The notes beneath the pieces were generated by a model. It was not told the DNA's origin, ran no database searches, and worked only from the letters and a program-made list of their open reading frames with translations. Below are positions 36,116-46,904 of a stretch of 64,000 nt of DNA, in pieces. Location: positions 22,055,655 through 22,119,654 of the forward strand of contig NC_091137.1 of NCBI RefSeq assembly GCF_041381155.1, in the 5' to 3' direction. Both the position numbers and the translations under genes were made by a program. Position 1 is the first letter of the stretch; each line of letters begins with the position of its first letter. Source of the DNA: Argopecten irradians. Its lineage: Eukaryota > Mollusca > Bivalvia > Pectinida > Pectinidae.

Positions 36116-37224
36116 GCCCTGCAGGTAGGGCGTCAAAATTGTACCTGCTGCCCCTATTGCATGATCGTAAAAGGCGATTTAATTTAGGGTCTTGTTTTTC
36201 TTTTCTTCCAAACTGACTTTGTTCTTTCTTGCATCTCGATCCTTGTCACTGCCTTACTTTTGGCCTTTTGTTGAGCGCTCGCCCATGTGAGGTAGGCTCT
36301 GGGTTCTGTCCCTTGGCCTAGACACACCAAAGTCTTTAAAAGTGGTAGTTTCTACTCCTGCTTAGCGTTCCGCATACAGGGGGTAGGGCGACTGGTTCGC
36401 TTATTGCCAGTATAATGTGACTGTGTGGGATGTGTTGCTTGGTGTCTTCGGTGGAATGCTTCAGTGATATAGCACTATAACAAGAGGCCCAAGGGCCTTA
36501 AGTAACGGTCATCTGACTACCTTGACAATAATCATATAGGGAATTAGTTAGATATAGTGTCATGGTAGCCATCTTCGATTTGGGATCAACCAGAGACGTA
36601 ACAACACTTTGTCGGGACCATGTCAGGATCATTCCATGCAAGTTTCAGCCAAATCGCACTGGCAGAACTTGAGAAGAAGTTCAAAATGTGTTTTCAAGAT
36701 GGCGGCTGTGGTGGCCATCTTGCATTTCGGATCGACCCGAAAAATAACAACACTTTGTCAGGACCATATCAGGATCATTTCATGCAAGTTTCAGCCAAAT
36801 CGCACTGGTAGAACTTGAGAAGAAGCTCAAAATGTGTTTTCAAGATGGCGGCTTTGGTGGCCATCTTGGATTTCGGATCGACCCGAAAAATAAGAACACT
36901 TTGTTGGGACCATGTCATGATCATTTCATGCAAGTTTCAGCCAAATCGCACTGGTAGAACTTGAGAAGAAGTTCAAAATGTGAAAAGTTGACGCACAGCG
37001 CACGGCGGACGACAACGGACGAAAAACACAACGACTATAGGTCATTCTGACCTAAAAAGGGCAAGAGTTCTACTATACAAGAAGACACAACACTATACAA
37101 GAAGACACAACACGAACATACCGCAGTCTCCCAAAACACGCACCTCGCACTTCACACACAGCATACATAGCTTTAGCTTTTAATAGGACGTTAAAATAAT
37201 AATAAAAAAAAAAAAAAAAAAAAA
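36116..37224 (+). repeat. SINE-like dispersed repeat, copy 2, interrupted
   Basis: 36116-36480 and 37058-37200 match the copy at 12690-13202. An A-rich tail follows to 37224. An ACAAGAG-type element (36480-37057) is inserted at ctataa|aaaggg. Confidence 0.75.
36480..37057 (+). mobile_element. ACAAGAGG-type element with 145-bp core units
   Basis: It starts acaagaggcccaagggcctt (hairpin ggccc/gggcc) and ends aggtcattctgacctaaaa (hairpin). About three core units are marked by caagatggcgg at 36699 and 36844 (145 bp apart). An acgg-rich segment precedes the end. Ends and plan match the pearl-like element at 33562, with a different core sequence. No coding function, since the frames across it are only open by repeat. 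Confidence 0.8.
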
Positions 37225-38366
37225 CCCCAGACAAATGTCTTTCACAAAACGAAAACTTGTGTTTAGTAAGCCAGGTGATACCACAGGAAACAACATTTCC
37301 GAAAACAAAAGACTTTTTGCACATCTGCACACAGTCCTCAACATTTTTGTGTAATTTTACCAAGATGAACCCTGTAATTTAGAAAGCCTTTTCAGACATT
37401 TTGTTTCTACAAAAACTGTTGTATAGTAACCTGGTTACCATGGCAACTAATGGAAAATAATAGTGTCTGCACATCTACATATGGCTTTCAACACTGCTGC
37501 CAGTTTCATTGAAATTGATCCAGTAGTTTAGGAGGAGTTCTTGACTTTTTTTTTCCTTCGGACAGACAAGCTGATTCCAGCATATGAGCACAGCCCTTCC
37601 AGCAAGGCACAAAGTGTGAAGCACTTCAAAGGTAACACATACATGAAAATATAAGAAAAATCCCATTATTCAAAATTTGCTCCTACATACTGACAGCTTG
37701 AGTTTGCAGCCGGCATTATTTTAGCCTACATATCCACCTGAATGTGATGCTTTGTAGTAAGCCCATTATATAATTGAGTGGTTCAAACGCGGTTATGATC
37801 TGATGAACGTAATCTTCATCCAGCAGAAGCTCAGGGCTATAGCTCTTTATTTGCAAGTGTTCAAGTGATTTGGACCACCTTCCAATATAATCAGCTGACC
37901 AAAAACGAAATATCTGTTACGGAAATAAAATTCCTTTCTTCTCAAATGGGAGTTAATTGGGACAAGGATAGTGTGTGAAAATGTGAATAAAAAATAAACA
38001 GAAAATTCTGCTCCGTCATTTCCATAGATTGCACTTTTTAACATTGCATAATTAATAGTTACTGAAACATCTGGCTGTGCCCTTTAAGGCTTTGCCTTCA
38101 GTAATATTACCCCCTAACTTTAAAGGGTGGGAGGTGGGGGGAGGTTAACTTATAAAGATGACTTAAAGCTGATCAAGGTAGGGAAGACTAAGCATTATGA
38201 TCAATTAATGCAGAAACATATGCTTTTTGGTACTTTCTCATGGTAACCAGGTCACTGCATACAATTTTTAAGTCCCCTGTGCGCTTATTTTGTCAAATAC
38301 AGTACCAGCATTTATAGACAGATAAATTAACAATAGAAGAAACAGCTGAGTTGTTTTAAAACAAAG
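37225..38366. other. region downstream of the NIFK-like gene
   Basis: AT-rich with short open frames only. It ends at the putative polyadenylation signal of the minus-strand gene. Confidence 0.4.
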
Positions 38367-38372
38367 ATTTAA
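38367..38372 (-). terminator. putative polyadenylation signal of the NIFK-like gene
   Basis: ATTAAA on the minus strand, about 20 bp past the stop codon at 38391-38393. It is close to the stop, so a more distal signal is also possible. Confidence 0.35.
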
Positions 38373-38390
38373 TGGTCAGCCAGCTGATGG

Positions 38391-41300
38391 TTACAGAGAC
38401 TTGCGTGTAGATTTATTTTTTTTCACTGATAAAGCTGGTCGAGTGACAGATTTAGAATTTCTCTTTTTCAGTTTTTTGGCTGTAGTCACAGGCGTTGACT
38501 CCTCCACACTTTTCGCCTGTGTGGATTTTGAAGGCATGGACTGGGCTAACTTTCGTTTTGAAATCCTTACAGCATTTGGGGGTGTCTTAAAACTGATCTC
38601 ATCCTCCTCACTATCACCCACAAGAAGGGATTTCTCTGCCTCCCTGGGCTCTGACCCAACATCTGTCCTTGATGTTTTGGACTTTTTGGCCACTCTTGAA
38701 GCTGATTTGCCAGACTTATCTGGAGTTTTCACGGTTTCAACATTTTGCTGCTCAGAAGCTAGTTTTGAATTTGAGTTCATTTCTTTTGATGCTTTGATTT
38801 CTTTTTTCTTTTGTATCATACGTTCCTTATGCTTAGCTCTCCTTTCCTTTATATGTGCTATCAAAGCTTCTTTCTCCCGTCTCTTGAATTCCTCTTGTAT
38901 CCGTTTTCTGTCTTTGTTTTTCTCATGATTTTTTTTCACTTGAACTGCAAGCTTCTCTGATTCTTCCTTCAGATCATCCTATAGAGTAGACACAATGACA
39001 TTGTATAAACATATTATAATTGGCATGAAATAAATAATATCATCTGTGCATATATGCGAACATTTAGAAAGTAAATCCTTTAAACATGATGCATTAAATG
39101 TATATATAATGTGACTCTGTTATGTTGTCAATCAAAACATAGGTGAATACAGTTCACTATTCAATTAATTTCACCTGATTACATAGTACAACCAATCATC
39201 ACTACAAGTTTATCCACCAACATTTTACCATCTTGTCATCCTAAATTCTACCATCTTCTATGGTATACATACCCATTCAACATCGTATTGTATATATTGT
39301 AAACCATGTTTATAACGAACACATTAACAACTATTTTGTGGTTATAATGTAGAAATGTTCATCTACTGTGGTTCCTATAAAACATATTTGAAAATGTGTA
39401 TACCAAACTATGCTAACAACAAAGTAATTCATTGGTCCCCAGGTGTTTGTAAAAACCATGTTTAAATGTGATTTCCTGGTCTGACAGATGAAGATTACAC
39501 TTGCTAGAAAACATCACAATCACTTTGTTAGTAAATCTAGTGAATACATTTCTTTCAATGGATTGCCTTCTTGATATAGATCAGAATGGATACCCAATCA
39601 ATCAAGATTTCTACTCATTTTTCCACAAAATCCCCTGACTTGTAAAGTTAAAGTTTCCATCTGTATAACTGTGTCTGTACATCTGTACAGAATAGTGAGG
39701 ATATATCAGCTACTTGTCAAACTACCGAGATTTCCTTTAGTTAACTAGGTTAATGTCAAACTACCAAGATGTCCTTTAGTTAACTAGTTTAACATTCTGT
39801 GTCAGTGTTATGATCAAATTGTCACTCCCATTTACTTACCATGCCAGAAAAATTAAACTCCATTCCCAACGCTTTCAGCTTTTCAGCCTTCTTCTTGTTT
39901 TTTGACATGAATGTTTTCATACTCTTTAGTTGCTCTTTTTTAGATTTGGGTTTGTTGTAAATATTGATGTCCTTCTTCCTGCTTTTAAAAGGCACAATAG
40001 TTTTCTTTGCTCCCCTGAATGTATCTTCGTGAACTTTTTCATTTGGAACAAACTCACCTGCAAAAACAATAGCAGTAATATAACACCTATGTACATTTTA
40101 ACATGGAAATATCTCTTAAGATTTTAATTGTTGACAACTGCAAATCACAAGAAAAAATTCCAAATGCAGAAATAATGCCCATGCAGATCAATTTACATCT
40201 GCTCTATTTTTGCATATACAAAGTACACTAAAACAAACTTAAATTCCCATAGACAAAGAGCTAGATCGAGGTTCAGACGACTTGTGTCGTAGTGTTGCAA
40301 CGATACGCTTCCCCCACAACACAATACATATTTGTTTTGCAATACTTGTCTCAAGATATACAATGTAATATGAATCACGGTATTTAGTAAATAATTAATC
40401 AGTCAAAAAGTAAATAATTTTAGTGTCTCTGGGTATTTGAAGAGCTGTTTAAATTTGTAGCAAGATACTCATAATCACTGAAAAATTCTGGATTTTGTCA
40501 AATCTTGAAATTTGTGGGGCGTACCGTGATATAAGGAAACAATACCGTGAACCAAACCATGTAGTTTATATAGCGTGATATATCATCCCACACTTTATCG
40601 TTGCAGCACTACGTATATATACTCTGTCGCTCATATGGATTTTTACAAAGGAATCACTTCTCTTTTCTGCTTTTACAGGTCTAGAGAGGGGGATGGGGGA
40701 TTCTGTCAGTACCAGAGTCACCTTTTAGACATGTTTCTCATTAAAGGTTAAAAAAATTCATTGTGATCGTTGTAGTATATATATTTGTAAAGTACCTCGG
40801 AGATGAGCTAAAATTCAGAAATCTCTTTATGAAAAAAATCAACTATTATTAACTGAAAGGTTCGCTTACATTTCAGAAGTCTTTCAAACATGAGATAGTT
40901 ATTCATTGTCTCCACTACAACTTTTGCTACATCTTCATGTAAGAACTCCACAAAGGCATAGCCTTTACTGTGCCCTGTCTGAAATGAGAAAAGTACTTAT
41001 CAATTTTCTTACTATATACATAATTTGCATAATTATGTTGTTCTCAATTAATTCTATATCAGCAATTTTTCATTCCTTATCAGATCATACAAAAAATATA
41101 AAGCCATTTGGACTTGAAATTTTAGATATATAAACAATAGCCTTAACATCAGTCAGGAGGTTTTTTTTGGAATGATTTTTTTTAACAACAGTGCAATACC
41201 TTTTTGCTTCTGGAGAGTTTAAGGCGTGTTACTGTGCCAAATTGTTGGAAGAAACTCTTCATTTGTGGCTCAAAAAATCCACGAGGAATGTGGCCAAGGT

Positions 41301-44300
41301 AGATAACTCCTTTGGGTGCTTTATTTTGGGTCTGTAATGGAAATGATCAATAAATTAAACATGAGAAATTTATATATTTCTTTAAAAGTCATGATTATTT
41401 TTTTACGAAGTAACTGAATTTCAAATTCTGATCAATCCAAAGTGTATTAAGGACATTCCGAACAGTGATCGAATTAGCCGTTCGTTCGGACCTCCTCGGG
41501 TCAATGAGTGCATTCGGAACTGCACATGAAAACTCTTTTGTGACTAAGATTATGAAGAATAGTGATCTACATGTTACCCGTCTAACAATATCTTACCTTT
41601 TAAAGTTAAAATCAGGATAGTATAGTCGACAAACGGCGTATTTGTCGATATTGTACTTAGTTCGGTTTGCCGGAAGCTTGATAACGGGTGAAATCAAAGT
41701 TTGTACGGTAGGTGTAGGACCTAGTTTCAACAAAACTAGAAATTTGAAATATGTCTGTTAGACATTAATTGCTCGCTAAATACTTCCTAACCTTAATTTC
41801 CGCTATGAAATCATCCTCTGCAACAGGTGTACGTAGCGTTTTCGCTCATTATCCTTGGGACTATTGCAAGGAGATGGTTTACGCCCTTGGTGCATTGTAA
41901 TAAATTCTTTCCTTTACTTTATCAGAACTTTAAATGTGAAATTACTTTGAAGTTCTTTGTTAAATAAAAGTGTGCTCAGACACTCAGACTGATATTTTAT
42001 ATTTTTTTTTATTCTGTTTCTCTCACACAAAGCTATGTAATTTTATACATATTACAGTGTGAATAGAACTACAGCAAATGCGGTCTATGGTCACAGGGTT
42101 TAGTAAGCTATAGTGCAACGTACACCTAGGACCTAGGATGACGTGAAATAAATTAAATATGTGGCCGGTATTAAAAGTTATCCGTTTTGTCACTTTCTTT
42201 TATTGACTATATAAACCTGAATTTCATAGTAATGTTCGGGAACTTTCCAAAGTTGATCAGATGCTTAGAATAATTTGTGACCAATGCAAGAGTTTGTATG
42301 ATACACCGCTTGAAGTTTACACAAAATAAATTCGTCTATCACTATGAAATATCACTGTTGTTTATTTATAGTAGATTATCGCTGCCAAGTATATCTTTAT
42401 ATTTTTTTTTGAAAGTTTGGTGTCACTAAATCAAGGTGAAATCTATTATGGATGTTTTCTTCTGAGGTTTCAGTCCCGTTGAAGTCTCGTTTCGACAAAG
42501 ATTAAAGAAGTTATGAGATTTTCAAATATATTTTATCAATATCTGTAGCAAGTTGCCAGATGCAAATTTTGTCAAAAAATTACATTTCTATTTTCAGTAG
42601 ATTTTTTTAAACAGGGATTTTAAGAAATGGCACATTTGGCGGCCATTTTGAAATTGTGTCTTTTTCCTCTTTAAGTAGAGCCATAGTTTAACCATTTTTT
42701 ACTGAAATTGATTTTACATAAATCATCACTGCACCAGCATTTTTAGCTGTATCGAGTTTGCTGTTAATCTTTACTAGGTTCGTGTTTATTAAAATATTGA
42801 GCATTATTGCGTGAAATGATACACTTTTATCACTTTATTTTTACATTTAATGGTAATTCGAGCACTTTTATTTTTTATCTAAAATACTGAAAAATAACAC
42901 ATATTCAAATGGGGCAAAAAAGTAAGCACATGGACCCCCCATTTTTCTGCCTAATTTAGAAAGAACAACCCATTCCCTATTGATATGCAAAATATTAACA
43001 AAAGTTTAATACCACAACTGTTTCTATAAAGGGTTAAAGATGCTCCACCGCCGACAAATGGTATTTTTTCACTATAAAAAATAGCAGCAGACGATTTAGT
43101 ATTTTTCTTTAGTTACAGAAGTTACTAACTTTACACCATTACCAACATTGAAAAGTTTGAGCTTCTAATTTTATTTAAAGTTAAAAATATGAAAAATAAT
43201 TAATTGCATCCCGAAAAAATTCTGTGGCACTATATTCTATATATGGAATGAAGTACTGATTGCACATGCACAAAAGGCAAAATGAATTATTTTATATTAC
43301 TTTTTGTGTTAATTAGACATATATATACACGATAAAACACCAATTATTGTTCAAATAATGAATATCATTTATGCTCTGTCGGCGGTGGAGCATCTTTAAA
43401 TGTGGCAAAAATGGCTGAAAATGGTGTATTTTGTAGCTCAAAATTAAGGTGCAGGGGTAGCATATGTTGTTATTCTGAGAAAAATTATGAGTCTTATTAA
43501 TCAAAATTTGCATATTTTTAAAGAAGACTACAGAAAAAAAAAAATTGGCAAACTTCCATACATATCAAACACCTAATTAGGAAATTATGGCTTTAAATTC
43601 TTGTGTACATGGTCAAAACGGCAAAAATCCCCAAAAAACAAATATTTTGTCAACTTGGTATCTTTGAGTGACAATAGCTCAAAACCAACCACACGGACAT
43701 ATGTTTTTTCTTCCATTTTCTTTGATGGTATGAACTAATATTTCCAAAAATCTATATGAGAAAAAAAGTTTAATACAAGAAAATTTTGACTTCTCAGAGG
43801 AGTACATCCTTAAACGCCATAAGACAGTGACTTCCGTTATCGCGTGTGCAGTTGGAATCTGCACATAACGGATGTACACAGACTCTACATCCGACAAGGA
43901 AAATAATAGTACGAGTACACTCGCACTGAAAATACTATTGTTAGATCTTTGAATTTGGCTAGGCTATATATATATAGCTAATATAACATGAAGCTACATG
44001 TTTCTTTTGAGAAGCAAATTAAATTACATAACTCATACAAACAGACTGATATATGCCGCTGATATGGTCTTGTACTGAATAAAATGATATTTCATAACCA
44101 TCAAGTGATTAAAACATTTTCTGTTCAACTCTGTTAAACTGTGAATATTTGACACTTAATATACATGTGTTTTAAGGTGGTTCGATACAGTTAGGCCTAA
44201 AAATTTCCCCCCAAACTTTAATTTTCTTTAAAATTTGCTCATTGAAAGATTGGTTGATAAACTGTTTATTAAGACTTTTAATTTGAAATTTGACCGTGCG

Positions 44301-46582
44301 GTTTTGGAAATATTGTACATTTAATAACCCTACTTTACCGTCAGTTTTTCTCAGAATACAATTTTACACACATATTTTCAAAGCTTGATAATTGACTGAA
44401 ATATTACAAACAACAACATTTTTTATCTTTAATATGTAAGTTTATATGGCTATCAATGACATCAATGTCGTTTCCACTCTTAAAAATACAACAATTGTGA
44501 ATTTTTCACGCGAATGCGTGTAAATGAGGCCTAAAAAAGGCCAATTTTTGAATTTGAATTTCAACTTAAATACTTAATTTCAAAAAATTGTGTTGTTTAA
44601 TTTTCTTTATTTTTTGTCCACATAGTAAAACAGTTGTTTGGGTTATGATGAAAGAATATAAAAAAAAAATTGACGACAGAATTTTTGAGTAATTAGCCTT
44701 TCTATACCCCTACCCCCTAAAAAATGACTTTTTTCACAATTATATTATTAGACCAAAATCGAGCAGTAATATTTTTATAAAGAACATCTTAAATATTGAA
44801 TATTATAAAGTGTAATAGTCTGATAATATGAATTGTTATACCTGTTAATTTTATGTCACGATACCACTGATTTGATGATATACAAAGCTAAGAAATGGCA
44901 CAAATAAGCCATTATTTTGCCTGTATATAATATCTGAAAAATGAATATGGAAAATTCTGTGTAAAGATTCTACTTCAATTACCCTTTAGACAATCCATGA
45001 TTTTATATTGTTTTAGCAGAAAAATATTTTATCAAAATCTATCTTTCCATCGTCAAGATATCTTAGCTTCAATAGTTGTTTGAGGCAGATATTCAAGCAT
45101 AAATTTGAATTTGGCACCAAAATTGTAACGATGAAAAGCGTCAACGTGACAACTTTATCATAACAATGTCAATAAAATCGATGTCATCATACACAACTGT
45201 ATGTCTTTGTATGTTTTTTGAGGAGATATCTGCATATCTAATACATTTAGATATATATTTATTATCCGAAGTAAACTAAAACAGATTTTTGGATCCTCAA
45301 TATAACCTATAGGGCAAGTATACACCTAAGAAAAAATCTCTTACTCTGAATCCTCAATCTATGTTCAGCTGATTACTGTAGACAGGAAAATAATTAGTCT
45401 ATGTCTACATGTACATATTTAGTTTCTATATCACAGATATAACACTGATGTTGACACTAGCTTACATGTGCTTTTTCGTAAGATAGTATTTGATCAACTG
45501 AATCAGAGTACTTCCATGCATTTTCTAAAAACAGATATACATGCATCATCTTATTACAGTAGTTGGACCTATTTCTTATTGTACATGTGTAGCGGGATTG
45601 GACTGGGTCGATCATCTGTGTTCAGGTAGCTCAGTTGGTAGGGCACTCGGCTAGTGTTCGGAGGGTCCCGGGTTCGAATCCCGGTCTGGCCGCTACATTT
45701 TCTCCTCTCCTGTTACAAAATTGGTGTCCAACTAAATAACCCACGGTTGGGATGTTTGGAAGGGTCTCGTATGTCTTTGAGGATGAAGACTTTGAGAAAG
45801 GAGGGTGGAGTGTAGCGAGATTGGACAGGGTCTTTCATTGGTGACCAGGTAGCTCAGTCGGTAGAGTACTCGGCTAGTGTTCGAAGGGTCCTGGGTTTGA
45901 ATCCCGGTCTGGCCGCTCCTTTTTCTCTTCTCCTGTTACACATGTATACAGTAAATAAAGTCTTGTTTCCCGATCATGTTAGTGCTTATTGAAGATCATA
46001 TTAGCTAAACATGACACATGTAGATATCATACGCATGAAATATACTAGCTTGTACAAATTGAACGAAAAGCAGGGGTGGGGCGATGGAGAGATGAAAATA
46101 TTGGGTAACTTATTGATTACTACAAACAGGTAACTGTTACTCAAATGGGTAACTATTACCCATGTGCAGGGTTGTGCCCAACCTCTCTGATTTAATAGTA
46201 TTGAAGAATAGCATTTAATAAAAAGCAATGGTCGGACTTACGAACTATAAGTTTAAACAGTTTTAATCTCGTTCTGAGGTTACAATCCTAACTATAACAT
46301 TGTTTACACGTAGCTGCGCTCTTATGAGGCTTTGCCTTAAATTCGTATTAATTTATTATATCGTCACCTAAGACCAAACGCATGTTGGGGAAGTAAAGTC
46401 CTAACTGGATTGTATGACGGCCCGAAAGGCAAAAGCGGAAGAAAAAATTCCTAACTTACCTTCGCTTTGATGTTCTTTACTTTGTTCTCGAATTCGACTT
46501 GCTGATCTGCTTCTAAACAGACATTTGGGGGCATTTCAAATTTGTTTTCTTCTGGTCCACGTTTCTTAATGGAGGCTGCCAT
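38391..46582 (-). CDS. NIFK: NIFK-like nucleolar RNA-binding protein (5 exons, 389 aa)
   Basis: Coding exons in transcription order: 46582-46460, 41331-41200, 40978-40870, 40057-39840, 38978-38391. All introns are GT-AG and the phases are 0, 0, 1, 0. The protein has one RRM at about residues 50-125, with RNP2 VIYLGH (50-55), [14 protein letters not shown] and RNP1 KGYAFVEF (90-97), followed by [14 protein letters not shown]. This is the pattern of NIFK (MKI67 FHA-domain-interacting nucleolar phosphoprotein), which binds pre-rRNA and acts in 60S ribosome maturation in the nucleolus and around chromosomes. The C-terminus (from about 195) is long, Lys-rich and Ser/Thr-rich, with [10 protein letters not shown] resembling the human DDEIVFKQP segment. 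At 389 aa it is longer than vertebrate NIFK (about 290). The start is MAASIKKRG. An upstream in-frame ATG exists at 46735 but its sequence looks like leader. Confidence 0.93.
41332..43033 (-). other. intron 1 of the NIFK-like gene, distal part
   Basis: Intron 1 spans 41332-46459. This part has no recognised gene. A ggcacatttggcggccattt phrase near 42631 resembles the AAGATGGC-bearing repeats. Confidence 0.5.
43034..43399 (+). mobile_element. GATGCTCC MITE copy 2, intact
   Basis: 366 bp with inverted ends TTAAAGATGCTCCACCGCCG and the complement of CGGCGGTGGAGCATCTTTAA. No coding capacity. It lies in NIFK intron 1. TTAA-type ends suggest a TTAA- or TA-targeting DNA transposon family. Confidence 0.9.
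43400..45583. other. intron sequence without recognised gene
   Basis: AT-rich. A segment starting aaggtggttcgatacag near 44174 and ending cacgataccactg near 44875 could be another old repeat, but its ends match only weakly. Confidence 0.35.
45620..45692 (+). tRNA. tRNA-Thr(AGT)-like, copy 1
   Basis: 73 nt with box A TAGCTCAGTTGGTAG, box B GGTTCGAATCC and T stem CCGGG/CCCGG. AGT is at 45653-45655, exactly positions 34-36, preceded by T33. The acceptor stem has one mismatch (2-71) and two wobbles, and the anticodon stem is imperfect at its base. TTTT follows at about 45697. It sits inside an intron, antisense to the NIFK-like gene. It could be a functional gene or a tRNA-derived repeat. Confidence 0.5.
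45843..45915 (+). tRNA. tRNA-Thr(AGT)-like, copy 2
   Basis: Same 73-nt layout with AGT at 45876-45878 and box B GGTTTGAATCC. The acceptor GACCAGG/TCTGGCC again mismatches at 2-71, and one T-stem pair is weakened (CTGGG/CCCGG). TTTTT follows. More diverged than copy 1, so possibly a pseudogene. Confidence 0.42.
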
Positions 46583-46904
46583 CTTTGTTTCGTCAAAAAG
46601 GAATGGTGCATTGTGGGGAAATGTAAGGGAGACAAATCGTACATGGTGCGTTAATTTAAACTCCGAGTCAAAACACTTTCTTAAAAGGGCCAATTTATGT
46701 GATAATGCATAAACATGCGAAAACAGAGAACACATGGGCCTCCATTATTTTTTAACTGCTGTTAACAGTGGACTAAATCCGGATCAAAAAGTCCTGTTTT
46801 GCCATATTTCTTTAGTTTTTAATTTGATACACTTCGGACTTCTTCATCGACCTTGGTGAAAGGGTGATGTGTTCCGATAGTATGCCTGGCAACGACTAAA
46901 CAAG
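46583..46904. promoter_or_regulatory. shared bidirectional promoter region
   Basis: 322 bp separate the divergent ATGs of the NIFK-like and MDH1B-like genes, so both promoters and both 5' UTRs must fit here. No TATA box in a convincing place. The MDH1B start lies in caagATGGCG, a YY1-type core, and the NIFK start in aagATGGCAGCC. Confidence 0.6.

Larger units (their letters stand above)
45584..45945 (+). repeat. tandem duplication carrying two tRNA-like units
   Basis: Two units of about 222 bp. Each has gtagcg(g/a)gattggac(t/a)gggtc, a tRNA-like body and a tail cct.ttctcttctcctgttaca. Tandem spacing suggests a local duplication of a tRNA gene or tRNA-derived SINE. Confidence 0.7.

Noticed and set aside
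36609-36818. Repeat protein (MSGPCQDH...)
   Set aside because: The frame is open only because of the 145-bp non-coding tandem units of an ACAAGAG-type element.
38401-38928. Plus-strand frame of 175 codons
   Set aside because: It is the antisense shadow of the last exon of the NIFK-like gene, and its Phe/Leu/Ser-rich translation is the complement of a Lys/Glu-rich exon.
44174-44878. 700-bp element with ends ggtggttcgatacag and cgataccactg
   Set aside because: The inverted match is only about 10 bases with gaps, and no second copy exists in the window.
46583-46735. Longer N-terminus for the NIFK-like protein from an upstream ATG
   Set aside because: The added 51 residues have no family similarity and would use up half of the bidirectional promoter region. 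MAASIKKRG is the likelier start.
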